In this document: positions 22,316 to 33,457 of the stretch, piece after piece | How positions within the stretch are numbered: position 1 is the first letter of the stretch | How the letters are laid out: every line of letters begins with the position of its first letter | Position numbers and translations under genes: made by a program | The notes under the pieces: model-generated | Told to the model about the DNA's origin: nothing | The model's database searches: none | The model's input: the letters and a program-made list of their open reading frames with translations, nothing else | Assembly (NCBI GenBank): GCA_031835245.1 | Contig: JAVKOQ010000358.1 | Span: 1-51,928 of the forward strand | Direction: 5' to 3' | DNA: 51,928 nucleotides | DNA from: Balamuthia mandrillaris | Lineage: Eukaryota; Discosea; Longamoebia; Balamuthiidae

Positions 22316-23377
22316 ATGAACAAAGTAATGGAACAGCAAGGCTATGTGTATCCTCCCACCATCATCGAGGACGAAGACGAAAAGGTCGAGCGTTTGTTGA
22401 AGCAACAACGCTTCCTGCAAGCCGTTTCCTTGCGGTCCCAGGAGCTCACGCACTTCCCCAGGGCCCTGCTATCCTGCACCTCGCTGCAAAGCTTGGACCT
22501 GGACAGCAACCACAAATTGAAATGCATGCCCGATGCCCTCATGACACTGCCTCGCTTGCTCTTCCTTTCTATGGCCAACAACGGCATCACGTACGTTCCC
22601 GGCGACGTGCTCAGCAGCCTTTCGTCCCTGCAGTACCTGAACCTCGCCGCCAACCGCATTCGGTCCTTGCCGGCCTCCTTGGGCAAGCTCACCAGGCTGA
22701 GTGAACTCTACCTGCAGGACAACGGCTTGGAGGACCTACCAAGAAGCATTGGACGACTCTCTCGACTTCGTGTGCTACAGCTGCAGAACAACAAGCTACA
22801 GCGACTGCCTAGCACCATGCGTAGCCTTACCTCTCTGGCTCTTCTTCAGCTGCTTGACAATCGTCGGCTGCATCGCCTTCCTTTGTCCCTTTATGAGCTC
22901 AAGCAAGAGTACGTTTCCATCAAAGTGGCTTTGGGATCCGTGGAAAACCCATCCTCCTCTCCGTTCTCCTCATCTGCCGAAACCAAAGCCGAAGACAAAG
23001 AAGAAGCAGAAGCGTGGCAAATACCAACCTTGTTTTCCTTATGTGCCACCTTTCTTGCCAATGCCGATACTACTGTAGAAAGGCCAGATGCAAAGGACAA
23101 AAGGAGGCAAGGAAGAGAAGAAGAGGACGAACACAATGCCAAACTGGAAAGCGAGAACTTGCCGCGAGAAGTGAAAGAAAGAGCCAAAGAGATTGTGGAG
23201 CGGTGCCATCATTGCCAGATGTGGCTGCACAAGGATGCCACTTTCTACCACATCACCAAACAACTGTTTCGCTATTCCACGAAAACCGTTGCCAGCACGT
23301 TTTCTCACTACGACCCTTCAGGACGAATGGTATGGTTTGAATCTCCTTGTTGTTACCTCTGTTATAAAAGCATGTAA
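22316..23377 (+). CDS. Leucine-rich repeat protein with C-terminal Cys cluster
   Basis: Single-exon gene, 353 aa, ATG at 22316. An acidic N-terminal segment is followed by about seven LRRs of the 23-residue plant/bacterial/SHOC2-like type (for example LQSLDLDSNHKLKCMP, LQYLNLAANRIRSLP, LSELYLQDNGLEDLP, LRVLQLQNNKLQRLP) covering about residues 40-205. The C-terminal third is charged and then Cys-rich: CHHC near residue 300 and CCYLC at the end, which could bind metal. No signal peptide or membrane helix, so probably cytosolic. LRRs of this kind usually serve protein-protein contact; partners are unknown. With the coiled-coil gene at 6372 it is one of two intronless genes here. Divergent from the WD40 gene across the B-box-like array. 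Confidence 0.85.
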   Translation: MNKVMEQQGYVYPPTIIEDEDEKVERLLKQQRFLQAVSLRSQELTHFPRALLSCTSLQSLDLDSNHKLKCMPDALMTLPRLLFLSMANNGITYVPGDVLSSLSSLQYLNLAANRIRSLPASLGKLTRLSELYLQDNGLEDLPRSIGRLSRLRVLQLQNNKLQRLPSTMRSLTSLALLQLLDNRRLHRLPLSLYELKQEYVSIKVALGSVENPSSSPFSSSAETKAEDKEEAEAWQIPTLFSLCATFLANADTTVERPDAKDKRRQGREEEDEHNAKLESENLPREVKERAKEIVERCHHCQMWLHKDATFYHITKQLFRYSTKTVASTFSHYDPSGRMVWFESPCCYLCYKSM

Positions 23378-23474
23378 TGTATCGTCAGTGTTATATAAAG
23401 AATATATAACCAGTTTAAACAATATAAACACTTTTTATCTTTTTTTTGAAAAAAGAGATAAAAACTCATTCTCC

Positions 23475-25246
23475 TCAAAGCAGTATTTCAGAAGGTTCAG
23501 CAGGAAGCGGGGTCTGATAGCCAAAGTTAACGCTTTGCCTTTGGCTGACACTCTTTGCCGCTTCGAGCCTTCGTTTCCGTTTCAAATAAACATAAAAGGC
23601 GATGCACACCGTGACCACAACGAGCAAGGTTAAGAGGGAGAGAGATATCGTCAATCCCATGATGAGGTCTTGGTTGTCGTCACCTTCGCCGCTTCGTTCT
23701 TGGTCTTTGTTGTCTCCTGTTAACAAGATGGCAACATCTTTTTTTGCATCGAGAGTATGTTAGTTCTGTTGAAGACGGACGAAGTCATATATAGAGCTGC
23801 AAGAGGTTAAACAGTAACGAACCTGGGTCATATAGGACGTTTCTGCCACCGGGGAAGTTGATATCAAAGTAGAAGGAACGATTGCTAAAACTTTCATAGT
23901 CGTAGGCCGTTTCGGCAGGCTCGAATCCCCATTGCTCCTTCGGCCATAGAAAGCGAGAAGTTGAAGCTGGCTCGTTCACAGAGAAGTTGGTCTGTTGATG
24001 GCGGTTGACAAATATTAAGCAGAAGAAGAAGAAGAAGAAGAAGAAGAAGAAGAAGAAGAAGAAGAAGAACAAGAACAAGAAGAACAAGAACAAGAACAAG
24101 AACAAGAACAAGAACAAGAAGAAGAAGAAGAAGAAGAAGAAGAAGAAGAAGAAGAAGAAGAAGAAGAAGAAGAAGAGCAAGAGAAAGAAACGAAGAGAGA
24201 GAGCTGACGAGATAAACGAGGATGAAAAAGGACAAATGAAAGAGAGAGAAAGATAGTAAGAGAGAAATTGCTTGTACCTGAATAAACTGAACGTAGAAGT
24301 CTCGAATGATGGGATGAATACGAAACTCAGCATGATAAGGTGTCCCAGTTTGAAGCACAATCTCGGCAGGACCCAAAGGAGTATACTCAATAGGATGGGA
24401 CAACGTTATTCGAGTGCCCCATGTGAAGCGAAGCAACTGGTCCTCCAAAGGGTTTTCCAGTTGGGAGACCGGAATGGAGATTGGGGTGTAGTTGCTGACG
24501 GTGAAGGAGATCTTCAGGGAGTTGGGTGTCACTTTCACTCTCCTGATTGCTCCTCCTAAACTCCTATAAGCCAACAAAAAGAAGAAGAACAAGGAGAAGA
24601 AGAAAGCAGAAACAAAAATGAGAAACGATCAAACGCGCAACAGTGGAACGAAAAGAACTCGGAAAAATACGAACTGAAATTCTCGCTCCTCTTCAGCCTC
24701 GCCGGTCAGAAATGTGGAGATAACGAACACGCCCTCGCCATCCTTTCCCAAGTCCCGCGCGCTCAGGTCCACCTGGTTGGGGGTGTGCTCCGACAGGGCC
24801 ACGCTCCACTCGGAGCGGTCGTCAAAGGGCACGCTGTAGTTGGAGGGGGAGCACTCCTCCAACCAGCCGTTGGCCAGCATCTTGGAGCAGAGGTACTCCT
24901 CGAAGCCTGTCATTTGCAGGTGGATCCAAAACTCCTCCCGCGTGGTGCCGTTGGGGTGCTTGGGGAACATGAAGAGGCCAAAGCGGGTGGACTCGAAGCG
25001 CACCTCCATGATGTCCGAGTGAAGCACCACGGCGGCCTCCTCCACGCTCACTGGCACTATGGAGCTGAGGATAAAGTCAACATTCAGGTTTCGTTGCCCC
25101 AAGCTTGAAGCACGAGTTGCAGCGGCAGTGTCCGGGTGGCTTCGAGGCGCTGCTGTTGTCAAAGTCGAAAAACTTGCCGTGGGCGCAGCCAGGAAAAATA
25201 AACAAGCAGTGGTCGTAAGCACAAACAAAACCGAATGCGGGTTCAT
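23475..25246 (-). CDS. Type I membrane protein, tandem family member 3
   Basis: Third copy of the orphan family, separated from members 1 and 2 by two unrelated genes. Exons 25246-24675, 24563-24278, 23991-23823, 23737-23475 (429 aa). Signal peptide VLFVLTTTACLFFLAAPTAS after ATG 25246. Landmarks: VVLHSDIMEVRFE, RFGLFMFPK, NGTTREEFW, LGGAIRR, LKISFTVSNYTP, FYVQFIQ, NFSVNEPASTSRF, EQWGFE, PGGRNVLYDPG. Helix LIMGLTISLSLLTLL, basic KRKRR, then SVSQRQSVNFGY with a 13-residue extension that the other copies lack. Exon 3 is again 169 nt and intron phases are 2, 0, 1. Intron 2 holds a long (AAG)n array. Confidence 0.85.
24018..24182. repeat. (AAG)n/(AAGAAC)n array in intron 2 of family member 3
   Basis: About 165 bp of AAG and AAGAAC units on the plus strand, CTT-rich on the sense strand of the gene. 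Confidence 0.95.
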
Positions 25247-25413
25247 TGTGGTCTTCCGCTCACGTGAGATGAAACAAAGCAGTTAGTTCCTCCTTTGGTT
25301 CGGTTCTGTTCTTTTATAAACTGCTGTGCGTTGCTACGCCACTGGACGAAGATTCATCAGTTACCTGGATGTTTCCTCATATGTTTATATTAATGTTGCC
25401 GTTTTGCATTACT

Positions 25414-25487
25414 GTCGACGCTAATTACTGTCGACGAATATGTGGCGTCGACAAAAATAATGTTTGTCGACGAATATTTGAGTCGAC
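25414..25487. promoter_or_regulatory. Five-copy GTCGAC array upstream of PEX19
   Basis: GTCGAC starts at 25414, 25430, 25447, 25466 and 25482, a spacing of 16-19 bp, in the divergent promoter between membrane family member 3 (ATG 25246) and PEX19 (ATG 25534). Several copies continue as GTCGACGAATAT or GTCGACRAAA. Confidence 0.7.
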
Positions 25488-25533
25488 GAAAATTTATCCT
25501 CGGAGAAGAAAGAAAAAGACACGCGCTCTGCTG

Positions 25534-25578
25534 ATGGCGGAAGACTTCGACTTGGATAACATTTTGGAGAGTTTGCGA

Positions 25579-25628
<50 letters not shown>

Positions 25629-26286
25629 TTCTTTCTTTTCACATGATTTTACGCTCTCGCTCATTATTTATTTTTTTTTTTTTGAACACTTCAAATTAAA
25701 AAGGTGCTCTGGAAGATTTTGAAGAAGCGGAGAAGAAGCACCCACAAGCACCCCTCACTTCTTCTTCTTCTTCTTCGCCATCTCCTTCCCTTCCCTCCAC
25801 TTCTGCACAAACCTCAGCTTCCTCTTCTGCTACTTCTTCTGCTGCTGTTCCTCCTTTTCCCTTTGACCCGGCTGCCTTTTTCGCTCAACAACAACAAGGC
25901 ATTGGAGCGGAAGATGGAGAGGAGGCGATGCCACCGGAACTCATGGAAGGTTTCAACAAGCTGATGGCTGAGCTCTACAAAGCCGCTGCAGAGGAGGCCG
26001 CCACCAACCACAACAACACCGACACCAACACAGAACAGCAACGACAGACCTCAACAGAGTCGCGGCCGCAACAGCAACAAAGAGGAGAAGGAGAAGAAGA
26101 GGGCGAGGAAGAAGAGGACAGCGCGTTGAAGACAGAGATGGAAAAGAGCATAGAACGGGCGTTGGAAATGTTGCAACAGGGAAACAAAGGACTCGAAGAA
26201 CAGGTTTCGCTCTTTTTCTGCATTTGGCGTTCTCATTCTTGTTTTCTCTCGCTTGCAGCTTCTCTTGCTCTCCTCTCTTCTTTTTT

Positions 26287-26330
<44 letters not shown>

Positions 26331-27198
26331 TGTTCTGCTTTGTTTCGTTGCTTCTCTTTGCGGAATAACATTATGACCTTCATCTCTTCAAAACGAACAA
26401 CAGAGTGGAGAGACAAACCCAGAACAGCTGAACGACATGTTTAGCAAAGTGATGGAACAATTCGAGAGCTCCCCACAATTTCAAGACGCTATGATGAGCA
26501 TGATGTCTGAATTGGTATCACGGGACGTCCTCTATGAACCGATGAAAGACATGAACCAAAAGGTACGCTCCACCATTCTAGCTTCTACCTTCTTCTTTTC
26601 TGTTCACTTCATTCTTCTTCGTTCTTCGTTCTCCTCCTCCTCCTCCTCCTGCTCCTCCTCCTCCTCCTCCTCCTCCTCCTCCTCCTCCTCTCCTCCTCCT
26701 CCTCCTCCTCCTCCTCCTCCTCCTCCTTTCTTCTCCCTTTCATCTTGTTTGCATTAAACGCATCCTAAAAAAATTGCTTTCAACAGTATCCAACGTGGCT
26801 GCAACAAAACAAAGACAGCATATCAGCGGAGGACTTGCAGCGTTACACCAAACAATTCGAGCACGTACAACGCATTTGTGCCATCTACGAACAGGAGACC
26901 GTGTCTGATGCCGACACCGCTCAAGTCGTCGAGATCATGCACGCCGTTCGTTTTTTCTCTTTCTCATTCATTTTTTTTTCTTTGTCTGCTTATTCTTTTC
27001 ATCTTTCTCTTCTCTTCAACGACAAAAATATAGATGTCCGAGTTGGGAGCACCGCCGCAAGCGATCGTGGAGGAACTGGCGCCAGGCCTGTCCTTTGCGG
27101 AGGACGGCAGCCCACAAATGCCCGGCATTGAAACCTTGCTTCAAGGCGGAGGCGGAGAAGGTGGTGCGGAAGGCAAACCTCCTTGCCTTCTCATGTGA
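25534..27198 (+). CDS. PEX19: Peroxin 19, peroxisomal membrane-protein chaperone
   Basis: Cytosolic receptor that binds newly made peroxisomal membrane proteins and delivers them to the membrane via PEX3. Exons 25534-25570, 25704-26203, 26404-26562, 26787-26945, 27034-27198 (339 aa). The N-terminus is acidic (DLDNILESALEDFEEAEKK), the usual PEX3-binding part, followed by a Ser/Pro/Gln-rich linker. The folded cargo-binding half has the family hallmark SRDVLYEPMKDMNQKYPTWL, then helices containing YTKQFEHVQRICAIYEQE. It ends CLLM, a CaaX box, matching the farnesylation site of family members. Introns hold CT and TCC microsatellites. A five-copy GTCGAC array lies 47-120 bp upstream of the ATG. 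Confidence 0.95.
25577..25625. repeat. (CT)n microsatellite in PEX19 intron 1
   Basis: CT dinucleotide run on the sense strand in intron 25571-25703. Another CT run (26285-26330) is in intron 2 and a (TCC)n run (26632-26728) in intron 3. Confidence 0.93.
26632..26728. repeat. (TCC)n microsatellite in PEX19 intron 3
   Basis: Nearly uninterrupted TCC trinucleotides over about 95 bp on the sense strand. Confidence 0.93.
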
Positions 27199-27302
27199 AA
27201 AAACAAAACGATGAAAACAATCCGGAAACCAAAACAAATCATAAACGCCCAAAAGACTTCCCCCTCTCGCTCTCTCCTATCTTCTCCCGCTCTATCTGTG
27301 CT

Positions 27303-27334
<32 letters not shown>

Positions 27335-27634
27335 GAGGTTTGCGCAAAGAGAAAAAAAGGAATGGTAATTTTTTTTTTTTGACAGAGAGAAAAAAGGAGG
27401 TAAGGAGTGAAGGGAACGAAAAGAAGGAGAGCTTGCGTTCGTCTTTGATGTGCCCACAAAGTTGCAGGCTTTGCAATGCCTCTTGTCGAAGTGGGGTTCT
27501 TACTTTCCTCTTGCAGTTGCTGATGAATCGTTATCACCAGGACTTTTTTTCTCCAAAAAAAAAGTATTTTTTTTAAAAAAAACGAAACCTTGTTTCTTTG
27601 AGTTGTGTTCCACGCTTGTGTTATTTGTTGATGT
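27199..27634. other. Convergent 3' flanks of PEX19 and SMG7-like gene
   Basis: 436 bp without a supported gene. It contains a CT run (27303-27330) and A/T tracts (27366-27380, 27545-27583) suited to 3'-end formation of both genes. Confidence 0.55.
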
Positions 27635-30600
27635 TCACACGAAGAAGTTGGTGGCCGATCGCAAATAATCGTGCAACATCTTATCTCTTTGTTGCTGTTG
27701 CTGTGGTTGTTGCGACATTTGCGTGGACGAGGAAGAAGAAGACAGAAAAGCTTGATGATGGCTTGCATTCATGCTGTTGCTATTGTTGCTGTGAAAGTAA
27801 TCCATAAAGGGGGATTGTTGATGAGGAAGCAAAGAAGGTGGGGGAGGTAGGGGTAGATGAGGAGCAGCGACGTCGCTTCCATTGTTGCTGTTGTTGTGCG
27901 TCCACCATCCTCCAAACATTTCTTGTCTCTGTTGTTGTTGGAGATGAGAAGGAGAAAGAGAAGAAGGAGAAGGAGAACGAGGAGGAGTAGATTGATTCGA
28001 GACAAAAGCTTCGAGCCCAGGCGGAGGAGCCAAATTGCGTTTTGCCGAAGCACTTGCTTGTTGCGCGTTCAATGATGCTGTCGAGGAAGATGTCGGAGAA
28101 GATGGAACTACAACAGCAGCAGAAGAGGAAGTTGGAACAACGGAAGAGAATCCAGGCGGGGGTGGTCGAGATGATAATATTTGAGCACGAAGCTTGCGAC
28201 TGAGCTCATCTTCTTCTCCTTCCAACTGCTCTGCGGTGATTCGCCCGCCAACAAAGGAAGCTGCATTGTTGGGAGTAGAAGAAGCAAAAGGAGAAGATGG
28301 AAAAGCAGTCGAAGAAGATGGAGCAGCCCAAGGATTCAAAGGACTACTCGCAAACGAAGAATAGAACGTTGCTGCGTTGGATTGTGGTTGCTGTTGCTGC
28401 TTCTCCTGTTGCATCATTGCTTTGCTTCTCTCTACTGACTCTTGTGAAGGAAACTGTTGATGATTGTAGAGGCCTCCGAGAGAGATCGGTCTATAATGCA
28501 TCGAGAAGAATGGAGAATAAGACTCTTGTTGTTCACCGCTTTGCTTCTCAGAGCCAATTGCTTTGGAAGTAGGACTGGTTGGTCCTAACGGTCTTGCCAT
28601 GCGTTGATCGTTTTGATCCATCCACATCGACGATGGTGAAAGCTTTGTTTGTTCTTCTATTGCATCGTTTTTCTCTTCCTGCTCCATAGTTCCTACTTGA
28701 GGCTTGGGCATTGGCTCTTCATCTATCAAGTTGTTTAAGTACTTGTCGAGATTGTTGTATCCTGTGGTATCTTCTTCTTCCTCTTCTTCTTCTTCTTCTT
28801 GATCTAACAGAGAAGGGGATTTTGTGGGTGGCGCTTGTTTGCTTGGCTCTTGTTTGGATCCATCCGACAGTATGCCTTCCTCTTCCTCACTGAATCCTTC
28901 TTCTTCGCTTTCAGACTCTTCTTCTTCGCTCTCTTTGTCTTCTAGCATCACTCCAGGTGGCGTAAACTCCGGATGAGGTTTAAACAGAATGACTTCGTCC
29001 TCTACCGCTTCTTCTTCGTCCTCGTCTTGTTCTTCTTGTTTCTTTCCTGCATCCTCATCTTCCTCGTTCATGTTAGTTCCATTTTGAAGTTGGCTGGCCG
29101 TTACATGTTGCCTGGAAAACTGGCTACTCTCCAGGTCATAATGTAGCGTAACTTGTTCAGGCTATAACCAATAAAGATAGAGGAATGGAATTAGAAACAG
29201 GTATCGAAAATAATAAGAAGAGGAAAGAAAGAGCAGAGCGTACAGGTGCCACAAGTGTGGTCCACTTGCCAAAGTGCAACAACTTGATAAAGCGTTGGTT
29301 CATGTAGTATTCCTTCTCAGCCTCCAACAAAGCGGTTTGGCTTGTTTTTGCTGGTGTGTTTAAGTCGTAACTTGCTTGTCGTTGCGGCGAGGATGTAACG
29401 AAGGCTTCTATCTCTCCATTTGCTGTACTTTCTTTGGTTATAGATGAAGCGTTCATGAGTGGAAGGAAACCGCGCACTTCTATTTCTTCCCACAAAGCCT
29501 TTCCTTCTGTATATTTATACATGAGCAAACACCGAGAGAGAAAGAGAAGAGAGGAAAGAGGATTTACCAAGCCGAGCAGGAATGGAAGACAAGCTGGGAA
29601 TCTCGAAATACTGGGCAATGAAGCTCAACAAAGGAGCTAATGTATTCCAGATTTTCTCCCACAGCTCCGCAAGTTGTTGTTGCTGCTGCCAAGAAGAAGA
29701 CGGGGATGAGTTGTTGGCTGAATTGGTGGCAGCGGCAGTAGTGGGAGAAGTGGGATGATGAAAAACATCAAGTTCAGAAGCATGCGCTTGGAACCAATCG
29801 CAAAACAAAAGAATCGGAAGGGACAAAGTGAGAAGTTGTCTTTGACTTCGTTTGATACGTTCTGTAGAATTAGGTGTCTTGCTCTTTGCCTTATTATCGT
29901 TGTTGGATTGTGAGGAGAGCAATGGCTGCGAAGCTTGTTTCGCTTTTTCTGATGATGAAGAAACAACCTCAATGGAAGGCTGAAGAACAGAAAGTACTCG
30001 CAGCATCACCAAAAGCAAGAATCGCAGAGCACAACTTTGAGCTTCCGCCGAACGAGCTTCCTCCGCCAACACGAGTTGCGCATAACATGACCTCCTAGAT
30101 GCAGCTCGAGGAGAGGACAGTGTCGTTGATGATGTCGACGTATTGTTGCTTGCTGTTGTTGCTGAAGATGGCTCGTTCCAAGCGGCGTTATGTATCACAA
30201 AGATGATGATTAACAAGAGCTTTAGCAATTGGTCCTCGCCAAGACGACCTGCACGGAGAAGAGCTTCCAGGTCTTGCAAGACTTCATGTTGAATGTCATC
30301 GAAAGTCTCTAGGCTGATCTTGGTGAAAAGGATACCGTGTAATCGCACGAAACGAGTGAAAAAGGCAGAAAGTTCCACGCTCCTCTCCTCCACTCTTGGT
30401 TCATTTATCCTTCTACCACCACTGTTGAAAGAAAGTAAAGCATTGAGATTAAGAGCATGCAGGAAAAAAGAAACAAGAACAACGAGGAAAGACACATACG
30501 GCCTTCTTGTTCTCTTTTTGGGAGATGGCTTGGGTTTTGCGTTATCTGCGGCAGTTAACATCTGTGCCTTCTGTCTATTCTTCTCAAAGAGGACGACAAG

Positions 30601-31934
30601 ATTATCTCTCGCAGTGATAAAAGGATTTCTCACGGCCAAACTTCGAAAATAGCGATAGACAGCGTTCAGCTCGTCATCGACATAGGTGGCCAAAACCGCC
30701 ATTTGGTTGTGTGGATTGCCGTTCTCGGGTACGAGGCGGAAAGCTTGTTGGTAAAACACTTCTGCCTTTTGCCAGTCTTTTTGGGCTTCATCTCCGATCA
30801 AGTCTTTGTGATATCTCGCTATACATCGAAATATTGAGAGAGAGAGAGAGAGAGAGAAAGAGAAATTGTCAGCAGGGAAGAAGTAAATGTAGAAATAAAA
30901 GAGCCGAAAGTGCAACTACAACGAACCAATGTCACCGAGAAAGATAAGGCATCTATGGCAGCTAATATATCGCTTGTCTTTGGAGATACTCACTTTCTCT
31001 CCTGCTCTTAGAATGGAAGGACGCTCGCTGCTGCTGCTATAGATGACAGAACCATCCAAAGCGATGCCAAAGTGCTGCTGAAACTTGCGAATGAGACCCA
31101 CGTAAAAATCACTAGCTATCTTCAGGAACTTCTTGAAATCAGTGCAGTATTTGTGGAGCTGTTGACCCAGCGATGACTCTGGCGCAAGGCCCTTCTTTGT
31201 TATCGCTGCCGAGTACTGTCATAGAACAAAAATGAGAATGAGAGAAGAGAGAAGAAGAGAAAGCAGAGAACGAAAAGAGAAGAGAGTAAAGAAAACGAAA
31301 AGAATGAGAGAGAGAGAGGCCAAAAGAACCTTGCGGATGTGGAGGCGATAGTCCTCGATGACCTTGTAAAAGACAGTCTTCCACAGGCCCTGCTCTATGT
31401 CCTTGCTGAGGGCGAACTCATGGTCCAAAAACAGCACCTCCTCATAATGTTTCTGGATACTGTTAAAGTTCCGTTCATTTGTTAAGATTAGGAGGGGGAA
31501 AAAAAAGAGTAAGTGTGAGTGAGCTAGTGCGTGGCGGTACCTGCTCCTCAGCTGCACTGCGGCCTGTTGAAGAGGCTTGTTCTGCTTCTTCAAGAGCGCG
31601 CGCAGCTCTTTCTCCAAACTCACAATCTTCCTGCAAGATTATTGAAAAAAAAAAAAACAATAAATCAAAAGTCCAAAAAATAAAAAAGGTTCAGACACGC
31701 AACAAGAAAAAACAAAAAAGAAGAAGAGTAGCAGAACCTGTAGAGCATTCGTGCGTTGGCTTCATCTTTGCTGCTCGGCACCTTCTTGAAGGGCCTTTCC
31801 CTTTCAAAGGCTCCAGCTGTTGATCTTCCTCCTTCTGCTGCCTCGCTGTCGCCCGGCGAGGCGCTAGTGCCGGTGATAGTACTGTCAGACACAGCCAACG
31901 GGTGTGGGGCAAAGTGTCCTCTTCCTTCTTCCAT
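27635..31934 (-). CDS. SMG7: SMG7/EST1-like nonsense-mediated decay factor
   Basis: Family role: 14-3-3-like adaptor that reads phospho-UPF1 in nonsense-mediated mRNA decay. Exons 31934-31738, 31630-31541, 31459-31330, 31215-30927, 30818-30500, 30421-29568, 29506-29244, 29161-27635 (1222 aa). N-terminal EST1 region with GLWKTVFYKVIEDYR. The strongest block runs RCLIFLGDIARYHKDL, WQKAEVFYQQAFRLVPENG and HNQMAVLATY, ending NPFITARDNLVVLFE, the TPR/EST1 central domain. A helical region follows, then LWEEIEVRGFLPL, typical of SMG7. The C-terminal about 500 residues are Ser-, Gln-, Pro- and acid-rich. No PIN nuclease domain is visible, which argues for SMG7 rather than SMG5/SMG6. GTCGAC sites lie at 32018 and 32189 upstream. 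Confidence 0.88.
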
Positions 31935-32286
31935 CCATGAAATTATTTCGAAGGGAAGCGAGGTCCTCCTTTCTATCTTCTTTTCCCCTTTTTTTTTTTT
32001 GGTTTTTCTCCTTTATCGTCGACAACATGAGGAGTCGTGGAGATCGACATTAAATGCCGACTTCTCGCAGGTTCAACTCCCGTCTCACTCAACCTTTTTT
32101 TATCTTCGGGAATTAATCGGGGCAGGCTGGTCGTCAGTTCAACTCCTGCTTCGCTCAAATTATTGAATTTTAAAAACAAAACTGTTGTGTCGACACGAAG
32201 AGTGCAATGATCTCATCTTGCCAGAGTTCAAAGCACCAATGAGAAATCAAAAACTTTGTTCGCTGTTTCCTCCCCAAAACTAACCT
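31935..32286. promoter_or_regulatory. SMG7 upstream region with two T-arm-like units
   Basis: 352 bp without a gene. GTCGAC at 32018-32023 and 32189-32194. Two units containing GTTCAACTCC (32070-32079 and 32137-32146), about 67 bp apart, resemble tRNA T-arms; the first is followed by a T7 run. No complete tRNA fold was found. Confidence 0.6.
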
Positions 32287-33410
32287 TCACCGCATTTGCA
32301 TCTGCTCAAAGTAAGTGGTGATACGGGTGACAACGGTCCACATGATGGCCTGTCCAGGGGCCAGTCGCAGCAACCGAGGCGTTAGGCCTTTCCAAAGAGC
32401 AAAGAGCCCCTCCTCCCGGACGATGATGCCGATGGCAGAGACCACGCCTTTGTACTTTGGAGCTTCTCCGGGCTTTGTGTGTTGTCCCATGAATCTCGTT
32501 TTCAGCACGTCCATCGGACAGTTCAGAATAGGTCCCAGAGCCCCGGCAATACTTCCTTCACAACCACAAGCATTACAAGGAATCGTTGAGAACTCAGGAA
32601 AAAAAAAAAAGCAAAAGCAACACAAAGAAGGAACAATAACAAACCTGAAAGAATGGTCTTCCAAACGGCGAGTTGCTTTCCCTCCTCCTTCTGCCAGATA
32701 TACCGGTTGAAGATGTTGATGACCATAAAGTTGCAGGCCTGGTTGGTGCCATTGCGAGCCATGGTGGGCACCACGCCCTTCCACAAGGCCGTCACCCCCT
32801 CCTCCCTCACCATGGTGGCTGCGGCGTGCACCGGACCTCGGTACTTGATCTCCTTGAACCCCACTTGCTGCTGCAGCCGGGTCTTGACCACCTCAAAGGG
32901 GGTCACCACCAGCACGGCCTCCACCATGCCCGCACAAAGCCCTGCCAAGAAGTTTCTTCTGGCCTCCTCTTCGCCACTCAACCGTTTGTGGTTGGGAGCT
33001 CCCGCCGCAGGCTTGCTGTCGTTGCTGAGGAGAGCGGTAAAGACCGAGAAAGAGCCCATGCGCAGCGCGTACTTGGCCATCAGATGAGCGACAAATGGGG
33101 TGAGGCCCTTGTAGAGCGCTTTGGGTCCTTCCTCCTGGAAGATGGTGACGCCGCAGCGAAGGAAGCCGCCCTTGTAGCGTTGCGTGCTGTCCAGTTGCAG
33201 CCGGGTCTTGACCACGTCCAGGGGTTGGAGCGCCACCGCCTCGACGGCACCGCCGATCGACCCGGCAAAGGCCTTGACCCAAGGGCTCACTTCCACTCTT
33301 TTGTCTTTCTGGGGAGAGAGAGTTTTTTGAAAAAAAAAAAAGAGGGATGAGACGACACCGATCAAAGAGCGAGAGGGAGAGAGACAGGAGAGACGTACCG
33401 CTAAACTCAT
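32287..33410 (-). CDS. Mitochondrial carrier, succinate/fumarate (SFC1)-like
   Basis: SLC25-family inner-membrane exchanger. Exons 33410-33399 (only MSLA), 33308-32645, 32555-32287 (314 aa, the standard length). Three carrier repeats, each with the Px[DE]xx[KR] signature: PLDVVKTRLQ, PFEVVKTRLQ and PMDVLKTR, with EEG-ALYKGLTP / ALWKGVVP / ALWKGLTPR after each first pair of helices. The stretches AGMVEAVLVVTPFEVVKTRL, RNGTNQACNF, and RLAPGQAIMWTV closely match what I know of the succinate-fumarate carrier (yeast Sfc1/Acr1) and its relatives. The substrate is therefore likely a C4 dicarboxylate, but 2-oxodicarboxylate or citrate carriers are alternatives. The upstream region shared with BMT5 holds GTCGTCACGG (33458-33467). 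Confidence 0.88.
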
Positions 33411-33457
33411 CTCCGGCACTGTCCCTTGCTCTGTTCGCCTTACAGTACGCTCAACAT

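Noticed and set aside
27292-27768. Minus-strand frame after PEX19
   Set aside because: It overlaps the end of the SMG7-like coding region in another frame and is made of CT-repeat and A/T sequence.
32040-32160. A tRNA gene upstream of SMG7
   Set aside because: Only T-arm-like pieces are present; the upstream sequence does not pair with the 3' flank as an acceptor stem.
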